From positions 1-50,093 of the forward strand of contig JAKURL010000012.1 in assembly GCA_022449345.1 (NCBI GenBank): 50,093 nucleotides of DNA. Reading direction: 5' to 3'. Shown piece after piece: positions 18,254 to 26,273 of this stretch; positions within the stretch are counted from its first letter, which is position 1; each line of letters opens with the position of its first letter. This DNA comes from Candidatus Thalassarchaeum sp. (GTDB taxonomy: Archaea; Thermoplasmatota; Poseidoniia; Poseidoniales; Thalassarchaeaceae). The notes under the pieces are model-generated. The model was not told the origin of the DNA. It worked only from the letters and a program-made list of their open reading frames with translations, and made no database searches. Position numbers and translations under genes: made by a program.

Positions 18254-18478
18254 ATGGCGGATACCCAATCTATCCTCGCAGTATTGCTATCAATATCTGC
18301 TGGATTGCTAATTTGGGTAATTTTGAGGCTTAGACAAAAGCGCAGGATGTCTAACACCGATGAAACCGATGAGTATTCTGGAAGAGCGAGAAACCCTGAG
18401 AAACTCATGGACCCCGACGCCGAAGCACTCGCCCAATTAGACCAATTACTCGACGGTGGTTTAAATTCAGACGAGTGA
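18254..18478 (+). CDS. Small single-pass membrane protein
   Basis: 74 residues, not recognised. One hydrophobic helix spans about residues 6-26 (ILAVLLSISAGLLIWVILRL), followed by a basic RQKRR and an acidic tail with DPDAEALAQLDQLLDGG. Positive residues after the helix suggest the tail faces the cytoplasm. It starts 18 bases after the tiaS stop and ends one base before the stop of a convergent gene, which supports it being a real gene in this tightly packed stretch. Confidence 0.6.
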   Translation: MADTQSILAVLLSISAGLLIWVILRLRQKRRMSNTDETDEYSGRARNPEKLMDPDAEALAQLDQLLDGGLNSDE

Positions 18479-18479
18479 T

Positions 18480-19049
18480 TTAGGCTGGGAAGAACCCAGC
18501 TTCTCGCAATACTAAGCGGGTCCGGTTCTCACCATCGACAAGTGTGCGATAATTTCTGATTCCTTCCTCTCTCAATAGCCAAAGTTGTCTTACACCAGAC
18601 AATTGTTCGCCTCTGCTCCTCCAAACATCCCCGCCTCCTGCTGGAGATTCGTAGGCTTTTGCAGTGAGTATCATTCTGGTATTTTCCGCCGCTTTAATCA
18701 AACTCCTAACGGCTTGCAAATCTGTTGCTGCTGCCCTTCCAGAGGCCGAACACCAATCGTCGATTACAACCAAATCCAATTCATCTAATCTGTCGATTAG
18801 TGGTTTCAAGGCTGTGGCTCTAGTCAACAGATCTTCTCCAAATTCTACAACAAATAATCGTTCAAGTTGACTTTCATTTAGTCCCGTAAAAATCCCCCTA
18901 GTTCGTTTTGAATCGAGTGTGTGGCGGCCTAGCCAGACCACTCTTGAATTGGATTCTAACACGGCGGCAGCCAAACTGAGGCATAGGCTAGTCCCCCCGA
19001 TCCCCGCCTCAACCGATATGTGGACTGGACCGGCACTTAGGTCAAGCAT
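18480..19049 (-). CDS. RecA/RadB-fold protein with a degenerate Walker A
   Basis: 189 residues resembling the core of RadA/RadB-type RecA-fold ATPases. The P-loop position reads EAGIGGTSLCL, where the invariant Lys of GxxxxGK[ST] is replaced by Thr. A Walker B strand is intact in LDLVVIDDWCSA, and later segments (NTRMILTAKAYE, RQLWLLREEGIRNYRTLV) fit the central sheet and the terminal strand. Loss of the lysine suggests it binds but does not hydrolyse nucleotide, or acts as an inactive partner. It lacks the N-terminal DNA-binding domain of RadA. A RadB-like or KaiC-like paralogue is the best guess. Confidence 0.7.
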   Translation of the reverse strand: MLDLSAGPVHISVEAGIGGTSLCLSLAAAVLESNSRVVWLGRHTLDSKRTRGIFTGLNESQLERLFVVEFGEDLLTRATALKPLIDRLDELDLVVIDDWCSASGRAAATDLQAVRSLIKAAENTRMILTAKAYESPAGGGDVWRSRGEQLSGVRQLWLLREEGIRNYRTLVDGENRTRLVLREAGFFPA

Positions 19050-19098
19050 TAACGCCGATTGCAGAACTCAGGGTGGATGAGCATTGCTATTGGTTAGC

Positions 19099-20448
19099 CT
19101 AAGCAATCATGGATCTAGCCAAAGCAATTGACTCGTCGACGATTTCGCTACTTACACCTAAGTGGCTTGAAGGGTCGAATAGATTGTCTAATTCTTCAGA
19201 GCTAAAGGCACTGGATACCAATTCATCTTCATCACACACATCTCGTAGATGCCGATTTTCGGCTACTGCCGCCATAGATGCAGCACGCAAAATCTCGTGT
19301 GCTTCGTCTCGGTGAATTCCTGTATCGACTAGAGCTAGCATAATCTTCTCAGCCATCACTAAGCCATTTTGAGATTCGATATTTACCAACATACGTTCTG
19401 AGTTTACTACACACTTACCCATTACTTGGTCGGATTTCGCCAAGATATCGTCTAGCAGAATCATTGCATGGGAAAGTGTAAACCTCTCACTTGAGGAATT
19501 AGCCAAATCGCGCTCATGCCACAATAGTGCATTCTCGTAGGATGGAATAATCATCGCGCGTACGATGCGTGCTAGTCCGGAGGCATTTTCTGCAGTAATC
19601 GGATTTCGCTTGTGAGCCATAGTCGATGAACCAACCTGCTTCTCAACGTCGAACCACTCCCCAACTTCTGAAATTTCTGAGCGTTGTAGGTTTCTTACCT
19701 CTTGTAGCAATTTCTCTACGGATGCAGCGACATTTGCCATCCATCCGACCCATTCGATGTAGCGATCCCTTCCAACAACCTGTGTTGTAGCGACTGGAAC
19801 GGTTAATCCAAGGTGTTCTAGAATCGATTGTTGCAATTCCTTTGCATTATCACCTTGAGCAGCTCCGGTCCCTACAGCACCGAGAAACTTTCCAGTAATC
19901 GCTCTGGATTCTAATTCATCTAAGCGAACTAGATGGCGGCGAAATTCATCAACAAAGACTGCGATTTTCAAACCGAATGTAATCGGCACGGCTGCTTGAC
20001 CATGGGTTCTACCTAACATCACGGTGTCGCTCTCTCTCTCAGCTAGATCGCAAAGTGTTGCGAGAAGTTGCTTCAAACTATCACGCTGAAGCCTAATCGA
20101 ATCACGAATCTGTAGTGCAACTGCAGAATCAACAATATCGTTACTTGTAGCGCCCAAATGGATACACCAAGCGGCCTCGCCTGCTTTTTCTGCAATGGCC
20201 TTAGTTAGGGCCATGATATCGTGCTTGGTTTCGGCCTCAATTTCGTCTACTCTATCGGCTGTAACAATGCCTGGGTCTGAAATATCGGCAATTATATCGT
20301 AGTGTTCAGCACTAACCTTGCCAAGTTGGCAATGTGCCCAAACTAGGGCTCTTTCCACTTCTAATTGACGGCTATGTCGACCTTCTCTCGACCAGATTTC
20401 TTTAGCCTCGGGTCGACCGTATCGGTAATCCAGTGGTGAGACCGTCAC
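19099..20448 (-). CDS. purB: Adenylosuccinate lyase
   Basis: Splits SAICAR to AICAR and adenylosuccinate to AMP in purine synthesis. 449 residues from a GTG at 20446-20448 (MTVSPLDYRYGRPEA), the usual family N-terminus. The fumarase/aspartase superfamily signature GSSTMAHKRNP is present. TKHDIMALTKAI and GATSNDIVDSA are the substrate-binding His regions, and GRTHGQAAVPITFG holds the general-acid His. The protein is complete and of normal length. dph6 lies upstream on the same strand, separated by 78 bases. Confidence 0.95.
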   Translation of the reverse strand: MTVSPLDYRYGRPEAKEIWSREGRHSRQLEVERALVWAHCQLGKVSAEHYDIIADISDPGIVTADRVDEIEAETKHDIMALTKAIAEKAGEAAWCIHLGATSNDIVDSAVALQIRDSIRLQRDSLKQLLATLCDLAERESDTVMLGRTHGQAAVPITFGLKIAVFVDEFRRHLVRLDELESRAITGKFLGAVGTGAAQGDNAKELQQSILEHLGLTVPVATTQVVGRDRYIEWVGWMANVAASVEKLLQEVRNLQRSEISEVGEWFDVEKQVGSSTMAHKRNPITAENASGLARIVRAMIIPSYENALLWHERDLANSSSERFTLSHAMILLDDILAKSDQVMGKCVVNSERMLVNIESQNGLVMAEKIMLALVDTGIHRDEAHEILRAASMAAVAENRHLRDVCDEDELVSSAFSSEELDNLFDPSSHLGVSSEIVDESIALARSMIA

Positions 20449-20526
20449 TGCTTTCCCCGTGTGCCGCCGACTTGACTACCCCCCTTGAGACTAGCGGACA
20501 AGAAAAATCATCATTTGTGAGGTAGA

Positions 20527-21279
20527 TTAGGTTAATTTTGCTGATTTTAGAACCCAAGTCCCACGATTTCCTTGCCAATCCGTCTTTCCAGTGATTTCAA
20601 TTCGGTTTACCATGTGTGGTGCATCTACTACTATGGTTTCGAATTCTCCTCCTTCACCGTCTAAGTTGAATCTAAATTTATTCGAGGTTTCGGTTAGAGC
20701 TTGCAGTGAATCATGGTTCAGTTTCTTCCCTAACCATTCCTCACCCATGCCATCGGCGGAAACCGAGACAATTCTTACATCGAATCCATGCTCGACCAAT
20801 GATCGCATATGTTCTTCGGGAGAATGATGCCATAGAGGGCAGTAGGAAATCAAATTCAATCGCTCACACATACGTTCGATGCGGGTCTTTTGGTAATCTG
20901 AACGAAGGGCACCGACTATTAGCGCATCAAATTTCAACGGCTTGGTTTGCAGAACTAAATCCTCGGGGAAAACGATGGACTGAGCATCATTCTTGAGACG
21001 TTCGTATGCTGTTGCCACATCAGTTGAACCTCGAATGCCAGACTCCAGGTCAATAATTTCCTCTTCTTCTTGTCCAGAGGATAGAATAGGCAACCAGGGA
21101 ACTCCTATTGAAGCCGCTTGTAGGCCAGCAAGTGAGGTATTGGGTAATTGGAACATCATTGAATCATCAGTTGTTATGTGGACGGTAATCAATGCCTCAA
21201 CCGACCAGCCTTGCATTATTGCCCACCAGCAAGCATAGGTGGAATCCTTGCCAGAAGAGGATAGGATAGCCACGCGCAT
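20527..21279 (-). CDS. dph6: Diphthine-ammonia ligase Dph6 (ATP-binding PP-loop protein)
   Basis: Final, ATP-dependent amidation of diphthine to diphthamide on elongation factor 2. 250 residues. The N-terminal PP-loop MRVAILSSSGKDSTYACW matches the N-type ATP pyrophosphatase signature SGGKDS with one Gly changed to Ser. The family-specific C-terminal motif GEGGEFETIVVDAPHM is present. The EF-2 gene at 32.4 kb in this window encodes the target His. MJ0570-like archaeal homologues are the same length, so the protein is complete. Confidence 0.9.
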   Translation of the reverse strand: MRVAILSSSGKDSTYACWWAIMQGWSVEALITVHITTDDSMMFQLPNTSLAGLQAASIGVPWLPILSSGQEEEEIIDLESGIRGSTDVATAYERLKNDAQSIVFPEDLVLQTKPLKFDALIVGALRSDYQKTRIERMCERLNLISYCPLWHHSPEEHMRSLVEHGFDVRIVSVSADGMGEEWLGKKLNHDSLQALTETSNKFRFNLDGEGGEFETIVVDAPHMVNRIEITGKTDWQGNRGTWVLKSAKLT

Positions 21280-21331
21280 GTTGTGTCGAAAGTCTACTAA
21301 TCAATCAACTCAACTCTAAGGAAATCCCCGT

Positions 21332-21850
21332 ATGAGTAGAGTAATTAACAGAATTAGAGTGCCATTTTTGATGACTTCCGATTCTGATGAAGAAATCGTT
21401 GAGGAGGTCAATGAACCTCCGAAGCTCATTAAAATTAAGGAAACTGTAGAAAAACAGCCATCTTCGAGTACTCCCGAGCCAAAAATACCTATGCCTTCAC
21501 CTCCGCCGATAATTCCTCGTACGGTAATTAAAGAGCCTGTACAGCCCATACCCGTTTCTCCGCCGGAAATAGTAAACAATTACAGAACTACGCAGCAACC
21601 CCAAACGACCCATAATATTCAACGTCGTATCGTGTCTAATACAGGTGGCCCTAGTATTCTAGCTGCGTATCTATTGTGGTTTTTCTTAGGATGGGCAGGA
21701 ATCCATCACTTGTATATGGGAAGGGGGGTAGGGGTCTGGATTCTTTCCATACTTTCGTTTCAAGGATGTGGAATATGGTGGATAGTAGACATTTTTCTAA
21801 TTCCTTCTTCCTGCACAAAAGTCAGACAAAGTACGGTAATCATAGCATAA
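21332..21850 (+). CDS. TM2-domain membrane protein with proline-rich N-terminal region
   Basis: 172 residues. Residues 1-105 are hydrophilic, with an acidic stretch (SDSDEEIVEEV) and several Pro-rich clusters such as PMPSPPPIIP. The C-terminal third is a TM2 domain: two hydrophobic helices with WFFLGWAGIHHLYMGRG between and a closing GIWWIVDIFLIP. TM2 proteins have no well-defined general function. An internal ATG at 21371 is an alternative start. It lies just upstream of the proteasome/exosome run on the same strand but 120 bases away, so it probably has its own transcript. Confidence 0.78.
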   Translation: MSRVINRIRVPFLMTSDSDEEIVEEVNEPPKLIKIKETVEKQPSSSTPEPKIPMPSPPPIIPRTVIKEPVQPIPVSPPEIVNNYRTTQQPQTTHNIQRRIVSNTGGPSILAAYLLWFFLGWAGIHHLYMGRGVGVWILSILSFQGCGIWWIVDIFLIPSSCTKVRQSTVIIA

Positions 21851-21970
21851 TTCGTAGTACTGTCTCAATAGAAAATCGGTCTTGCTGGTTTTGGGTCAAT
21901 ATCTAAAACCACGAGACAACATTGCGGTCAAGGTTGATAAGAGGCCGGCTTAGGACTGAATGCGATAGTT
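21851..21970 (+). promoter_or_regulatory. Upstream region of psmA
   Basis: 120 bases. TGGTTTT (21886-21892) and AAAACCA (21905-21911) form a perfect 7-bp inverted repeat with a 12-base spacer. A TATA-like TTGATAAG lies about 30-37 bases before the psmA ATG. The decamer CGTAGTACTG at 21853-21862 is identical to half of the dyad upstream of lhr, but its other half is not palindromic here. Confidence 0.35.
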
Positions 21971-22681
21971 ATGCAGCCGAGCGGACGAGGATATGACCAT
22001 GGAGTTTCCACCTTCTCGCCAGATGGACGTTTGTACCAAGTAGAGTACGCTCGTGAATCAGTAAAGAGAGGTACTACTACTGTTGGATTGAAGTTCCGAA
22101 ACGGCGTAGTGCTAATTGTCGATAAGAGAATCTCGAGCCAACTGGTAATTATCGATTCTATCGAGAAGATGTATCAAATCGATGACCATGTTGGATTCAC
22201 CACCTCAGGCCTAGTTGCCGACGCTCGACAATTAGTCGACAGAGCCAGACTTCAGTGTCAAATCAACAGAATGACCTATGGTGATTCTATTCCAGTTACG
22301 ACTTTGGTCAAGAAAATGTGTGACTACATGCAATCCTTCACTCAATATGGTGGAGCAAGGCCATTCGGTACGGCACTTCTAATCGCTGGAGTTGACGCTG
22401 ATGGAGTTCATTTGTTCGAAACAGATCCTTCCGGCGCATACCAATCATATCACGCCGGTGCAATTGGCCGCGGACGTTCCATCGTAATCGATCATTTCGA
22501 AGCCAATTGGAAGGCCAATATGACTCAAAACGCAGCGATAAAAATGGGTCTCGAGGCTCTGAGGGAGTCAATCGATGAAGATTTGAACAACGAGGCCGTA
22601 GAGATTGCTATCGTCGATGGAAATGGCTACAATAAGATGAGTAGGGAAGATACCCTTACTCATCTTGCCAAGTTCAGTTGA
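21971..22681 (+). CDS. psmA: 20S proteasome alpha subunit
   Basis: Forms the outer heptameric rings of the archaeal 20S proteasome that gate access for PAN/Cdc48 ATPases. 236 residues. The alpha-type N-terminus GYDHGVSTFSPDGRLYQVEYA (gate segment plus signature) is complete, and GTTTVGLKFRNGVVL follows. There is no autocatalytic Thr, as expected for an alpha subunit. The gene opens the conserved archaeal superoperon that continues with sdo1 and the exosome genes. The gap to sdo1 is 51 bases. Confidence 0.96.
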   Translation: MQPSGRGYDHGVSTFSPDGRLYQVEYARESVKRGTTTVGLKFRNGVVLIVDKRISSQLVIIDSIEKMYQIDDHVGFTTSGLVADARQLVDRARLQCQINRMTYGDSIPVTTLVKKMCDYMQSFTQYGGARPFGTALLIAGVDADGVHLFETDPSGAYQSYHAGAIGRGRSIVIDHFEANWKANMTQNAAIKMGLEALRESIDEDLNNEAVEIAIVDGNGYNKMSREDTLTHLAKFS

Positions 22682-22732
22682 TTAGGATTACAATCCCGAT
22701 TGTTCTAAGGGCAAGAGCGAGGCTCGCAAGTC

Positions 22733-23422
22733 ATGGTCAGCCTAGATGACGCAGTCATCGCCCGCTTCGAAAAGGGAGGGAATAGGTATGAGATATTGGT
22801 CGATCCTGAGTTGGTCGCACAATGGAAGGGAGACAATGATTCGGTTGTTTTTGAAGATATGTTAGCCACCGATGAAGTTTGGTCCGATGTTAAAGCGGGG
22901 GATAGACCAACCGCTGAGGCCTTGGAGAATATATTCGGAAGTACTGATTTGCACACTTGTGTAGAGAAGATACTCAAAGAAGGCAGCATTCAACTTACCA
23001 CCGCACAAAGGAAGCAAATGGTCGAGGAAAAGAGGAAGCAAATTGTCAACGCAATCGCAACAACTGCAACCGATCCGAAAACCCGCGGTCCTCATCCGCC
23101 AACCAGAATAGAAAATGCACTTTCCGAGGCTAGATTCAGTGTTGACCCCTTCCTTTCGGTGGAGCGTCAAGTGCAAGATGCAGTAGATGCCATCCGTTCA
23201 TTGATTCCTCTACAATTCATCACTGTCCGATTGGCATTCCGAGTGCAAGGTAAGGACTACGGAGGAGTATACCAATTGTTGAGAGATTCTATCCAGCGTG
23301 AAGAATGGCTCTCAGATGGTTCGTGGGCCTGTGTGGTCGAATGCCCCGGTGGAATGAAATCAGATTTAATTAGTCGAGTGGCAAAACGCAGTTCAGGACT
23401 AGATGTGAAAGAATTGGATTGA
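22733..23422 (+). CDS. sdo1: Ribosome maturation protein SDO1 (SBDS homologue)
   Basis: Archaeal SBDS orthologue, involved in release of anti-association factor aIF6 from the 50S subunit. 229 residues with the three-domain SBDS layout: N-terminal FYSH domain (ARFEKGGNRYEILVDPELV... TDEVWSDVKAGDRP), a helical middle domain (QLTTAQRKQMVEEKRKQIV... DPKTRGPHPPTRIENAL), and a C-terminal ferredoxin-like domain (PLQFITVRLAFRV...). It sits directly upstream of rrp4, exactly as in most Euryarchaeota. Confidence 0.95.
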   Translation: MVSLDDAVIARFEKGGNRYEILVDPELVAQWKGDNDSVVFEDMLATDEVWSDVKAGDRPTAEALENIFGSTDLHTCVEKILKEGSIQLTTAQRKQMVEEKRKQIVNAIATTATDPKTRGPHPPTRIENALSEARFSVDPFLSVERQVQDAVDAIRSLIPLQFITVRLAFRVQGKDYGGVYQLLRDSIQREEWLSDGSWACVVECPGGMKSDLISRVAKRSSGLDVKELD

Positions 23423-23436
23423 GAATTGACATTTTC

Positions 23437-23460
23437 CACACCGTAGGTGTGAGCATATAC
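23437..23460 (+). promoter_or_regulatory. 15-bp palindrome abutting a TATA box ahead of rrp4
   Basis: CACACC and GGTGTG form a perfect inverted repeat around GTA (23437-23451). CATATAC (23454-23460) follows after two bases and fits a TATA box. The expected start site near 23483 lies downstream of the first candidate ATG (23465) and favours 23498 as the rrp4 start. It suggests an internal promoter of the superoperon with an adjacent operator. Confidence 0.5.
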
Positions 23461-23497
23461 GGTTATGAAGGGTGGGTGGGTCGCGCGGCTCGATAAC

Positions 23498-24175
23498 ATG
23501 AGTGGAGACAATGGCGCGGGCGGACCGCGCAGATCCCGACAAGCACCCCCGCTTGTCGCTCCTGGGGACGACCTAGGCGATTCTGGGGGGTACGAAGCTG
23601 GACATGGCGTTTTAGCCATTAACGGCCGACTTCGTGCTTTGAAGCAAGGAAGAATGAGTAATCGAGGCGGTACTGTCTCGATCGAGCCGCGACGCACCGC
23701 TTACGTGCCGCGGCCAAGCGATCTCGTGATCGGATACATTGAAGGGTGCACCAGTAATATCTGGTTCATCGATATCGGTGCACCGTTCAACGCGATTCTG
23801 CCGATGAGCCTCGGACCATCCAAGGCTGAGTTTGGTGGTATCAGAAAGGTCCTCGACATCGGCGACGCTATCCTTTGTCGAGTGCAAGAGGTGGAAGAGA
23901 ATCATTCGAGCGTCGTGACGATGAAAGGAATGGGTCTGCGTGCAATTCGCACCGGCAGCGTGGAGGACATTGATCCTCACCTGCTTGGTCGACTTATCGG
24001 TCGTGGAGGCAATAATCTCCGTCAACTAAAGGAAGACACGGAATGTCGTGTCATAGCTGGTGATAATGGCAGGATATGGCTCGATGGAGACCTCAGTGGT
24101 ATCGTCGATGCTCGTGACAGACTCAACATGCTTCTCACCGAAGCCAAAATCGAGGAATATAGAGGTGATGCCTAA
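23498..24175 (+). CDS. rrp4: Exosome RNA-binding subunit Rrp4
   Basis: Cap protein of the archaeal exosome that feeds RNA to the Rrp41/Rrp42 ring. 225 residues from the ATG at 23498. An in-frame ATG at 23465 would add eleven residues, but the TATA-like box at 23454-23460 argues for the later start. A Gly/Pro/Arg-rich N-terminus leads to the Rrp4 N-domain, an S1 domain (GDAILCRVQEVEENHSSVVTM), and a KH domain with GRLIGRGGNNLRQLKE. The stop overlaps the rrp41 ATG by one base (TAATG). Codons are visibly richer in G/C at third positions than in flanking genes. Confidence 0.93.
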   Translation: MSGDNGAGGPRRSRQAPPLVAPGDDLGDSGGYEAGHGVLAINGRLRALKQGRMSNRGGTVSIEPRRTAYVPRPSDLVIGYIEGCTSNIWFIDIGAPFNAILPMSLGPSKAEFGGIRKVLDIGDAILCRVQEVEENHSSVVTMKGMGLRAIRTGSVEDIDPHLLGRLIGRGGNNLRQLKEDTECRVIAGDNGRIWLDGDLSGIVDARDRLNMLLTEAKIEEYRGDA

Positions 24176-24891
24176 TGGGTGGATACGGAGATGTGCAGTG
24201 CATAGATGAGAATGGAATTCGCTTAGATGGCAGGACCAAGGATGAGGTTAGACCAGTACATATTGAAACTGGAGTAGTTCCAGTCGCTGATGGCTCAGCT
24301 CGAATGACCTGGGGTCTAAACGATGTCATCGCAGCTGTTTACGGGCCGATGGAGGCTCACCCTCGTAAGATTCAGCGTCAAGACCGTGCTGTGCTCGATG
24401 TGCGCTACAATATGGCGCCATTCTCGACGACAGACAGGATTCGTCCAGGATTCAACCGCCGCAGCCGAGAAATCTCCAAGGTTACTGCTGAGGCGCTCGA
24501 GAGCGTAGTACTGACTGAACTCTATCCTCGCAGCAAGATTCGCGTCGAGATCGAGATTATCTGTGCTGAGGCTGGTACTCGCTGCGCAGGAATCACAGCG
24601 GCATCCGTCGCTCTCGCCCATGCTGGCATCCCAATGAGCGACATGGTCGTCTCGGTCGCCAGCGGCAAGGTTCACGATATTGTGGTCTGCGATCTGAACA
24701 AGGAAGAGGACAATTACGGTGAGGCAGACCTTCCAATGGGAATTCTGCCGAACTCCGGAGAACTCGTCTTCTTGCAAATGGACGGCGACCTTTCTCCCGA
24801 TCAATTTCAGGAAGCCTGGGATTACAATATGGAAGCAGCTAAGGTGATTCACGCCGAGATGGTTCGCGCGCTCAAAGGAGGTGATGAGTGA
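24175..24891 (+). CDS. rrp41: Exosome catalytic subunit Rrp41
   Basis: Phosphorolytic 3'-5' exoribonuclease subunit of the exosome, RNase PH family. 238 residues. Phosphate- and RNA-contacting residues are visible: the Arg-rich RPGFNRRSREISK (90-102) and AGTR (133-136). The catalytic Asp is D185 in EADLPMGI. The gene is preceded by GAGGTGAT and starts at an ATG overlapping the rrp4 stop. Its own stop overlaps the rrp42 ATG. All catalytic residues are present, in contrast to Rrp42. Confidence 0.95.
   Translation: MGGYGDVQCIDENGIRLDGRTKDEVRPVHIETGVVPVADGSARMTWGLNDVIAAVYGPMEAHPRKIQRQDRAVLDVRYNMAPFSTTDRIRPGFNRRSREISKVTAEALESVVLTELYPRSKIRVEIEIICAEAGTRCAGITAASVALAHAGIPMSDMVVSVASGKVHDIVVCDLNKEEDNYGEADLPMGILPNSGELVFLQMDGDLSPDQFQEAWDYNMEAAKVIHAEMVRALKGGDE
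24877..24885 (+). promoter_or_regulatory. Near-perfect Shine-Dalgarno of rrp42
   Basis: GGAGGTGAT ends five bases before the ATG at 24891-24893 and is an almost complete complement of the 16S rRNA 3' end. It picks ATG 24891 rather than the GTG at 24888 as the start. It shows that internal genes of this operon use Shine-Dalgarno initiation while many first genes in the window appear leaderless. Confidence 0.7.
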
Positions 24892-25682
24892 TGGCAATCC
24901 CACTTGTCCCGAAACTCCTACGCGCTCACCTCGCGGAACTCGCCGCTGAGGATCAGCGCCACGATGGCCGCGGTCGCTTCGTTGGCCGTGACACCGAACT
25001 CAAACTCAACTGTCTGCCACGCGCAGAGGGTTCTGCTAAGGTGCGCATGGGTGATACCATCGTTTACGCAGGCGTTAAGTTTCAGATCATGACTCCATAC
25101 CCAGACCGACCCAACCAGGGCGGTTTGATGTGCAGTGCTGAAGTTCGCCCCGTCGCTGGTCGGAACTGGGAACCTGGTCCACCAAGCCCTGAGTCCATTG
25201 AGTTAGGTCGCGTCGTCGACCGCGGAATCCGCGAGTCGGGTTGTATAAACACTGAAGATTTGTGCCTGATTCCAGGTGAAAAGGCCTGGCAAGTCATTCT
25301 TGACTTATTCGCAGTATCTGACGATGGAAACTTATTCGATGCTTTTGCTCTGGCAGGTATCGCCGCGCTGAAGAGTGCTGTTGTCCCCGCTGAGCGCTTC
25401 GAAGTCGGTGAAGATCGACCACTTGGTGTTGCCAAGACTCCAGTCATGTGCTCATACCACAAGGTAGGGGGCCGCTTCGTTTACGATGCCGACAAGAGAG
25501 AAGAGCTTGGAGGCGACGAGCGAATCCACATCACCCTTGGTGATGACGACCATGTTCATTCATTGCAGAAGGGTCTAAAGGGAATCTTCACGGCGACCGA
25601 TTTCGCTGAAATCATGGATCAGGCACGTTCGAGATGCGCCGAACTCCGCAATTTAATTGACGAAAAACTGGAAGGTGAGTGA
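24891..25682 (+). CDS. rrp42: Exosome non-catalytic ring subunit Rrp42
   Basis: RNase PH-fold partner of Rrp41. The alternating hexamer ring needs it for RNA binding though it lacks catalysis. 263 residues from the ATG at 24891 with a strong Shine-Dalgarno. The N-terminal DQRHDGRGRFVGRD pattern and the internal PSPESIELGRVVDRGIRESGCI and DLFAVSDDGNLFDAF are typical of the Rrp42/Rrp45 group. The active-site Asp of Rrp41 is not conserved. The rpl37ae ATG follows two bases after the stop codon. Confidence 0.94.
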   Translation: MAIPLVPKLLRAHLAELAAEDQRHDGRGRFVGRDTELKLNCLPRAEGSAKVRMGDTIVYAGVKFQIMTPYPDRPNQGGLMCSAEVRPVAGRNWEPGPPSPESIELGRVVDRGIRESGCINTEDLCLIPGEKAWQVILDLFAVSDDGNLFDAFALAGIAALKSAVVPAERFEVGEDRPLGVAKTPVMCSYHKVGGRFVYDADKREELGGDERIHITLGDDDHVHSLQKGLKGIFTATDFAEIMDQARSRCAELRNLIDEKLEGE

Positions 25683-25683
25683 A

Positions 25684-26049
25684 ATGGCAAAGAGAACACA
25701 GAAGGCAGGCGCGACCGCCAAGTTTGGTTCACGATACGGTGTTAGCGTCCGTCGAAGGGCTGGCGCAGCAATCAAGAAAAAGTCTCGAAACTACACCTGC
25801 CCAGTTTGCCATTATCAAAAGGTAACTCGTCAGGTTGCGGGAATTTGGGAGTGTAAGAAGTGCGGGCACAAGTTTTCCGGCGGAGTTTGGGAACCATTCA
25901 CACGTGCTACCGATGCAAATACTCGAGTAGTAAGGCGTGGAATGGAAGGTGCCACTGCTACCGATATGACTGTAATCGCTCAACAGGCGGCTCTAGATTA
26001 CGAGCGCAAACTAGCTGGTGAAGAAGGTGTCAGCGACGAAGAAGAGTGA
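25684..26049 (+). CDS. rpl37ae: 50S ribosomal protein L37Ae (eL43)
   Basis: Zinc-ribbon protein of the large ribosomal subunit. The true start is the ATG at 25684 (MAKRTQKAGATAKFGSRYG), giving 121 residues. A TTG at 25657 lies within rrp42. Zinc ligands are C39, C42, C57 and C60 (CPVC...CKKC). The C-terminus extends about 30 residues past the usual end with an acidic EEGVSDEEE tail. It overlaps the pcc1 start. Its position after the exosome genes is conserved across Euryarchaeota. Confidence 0.95.
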   Translation: MAKRTQKAGATAKFGSRYGVSVRRRAGAAIKKKSRNYTCPVCHYQKVTRQVAGIWECKKCGHKFSGGVWEPFTRATDANTRVVRRGMEGATATDMTVIAQQAALDYERKLAGEEGVSDEEE

Positions 26050-26254
26050 GTCAGTTCAACTCACTTTGAAGGTAAAGAGTACCTACGCCAGTTCCTTAGA
26101 GGCTGCCTTAACCACTGAAGCGGAGGTAATCAGCGAAGGTGATTGTATCACCGTTGAAGAAATTGAATCCGTATTTGTTGATATGCGTGCTCGCTGGAAT
26201 TCTGTGATGAGAAGCCTCGCTGCTGCTTACGAGGCTTTGAAAGCAGTTGACTGA
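26018..26254 (+). CDS. pcc1: KEOPS complex subunit Pcc1-like protein
   Basis: 78 residues from a GTG at 26018 (or the GTG at 26027) inside the end of rpl37ae. The fold signature of Pcc1, a small beta-alpha-beta dimerising subunit of the KEOPS complex for tRNA t6A, can be read: SVQLTLKVKSTYASSLEAAL, then CITVEEIESVFVDMRARWNSVMRSLAAAYEAL. The alpha-helical 'RARWNSVMR' end matches the RAxxNSxLR pattern. Similar small Pcc1 genes sit at this spot in other archaeal exosome operons. Confidence is limited by its shortness. Confidence 0.75.
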   Translation: MKKVSATKKSESVQLTLKVKSTYASSLEAALTTEAEVISEGDCITVEEIESVFVDMRARWNSVMRSLAAAYEALKAVD

Positions 26255-26273
26255 CTCAGAAGGGTGTGGAAAT

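Noticed and set aside
21853-21862. Decamer CGTAGTACTG shared with the lhr upstream dyad as a common regulatory site of psmA
   Set aside because: The other half-site is missing at psmA and the distance to the gene is large. A single decamer match in 50 kb is weak evidence.
24316-24903. 195-codon open frame on the minus strand opposite rrp41
   Set aside because: It is a shadow of the GC-rich rrp41 coding sequence. The translation has no recognisable motifs and the sense protein is complete.
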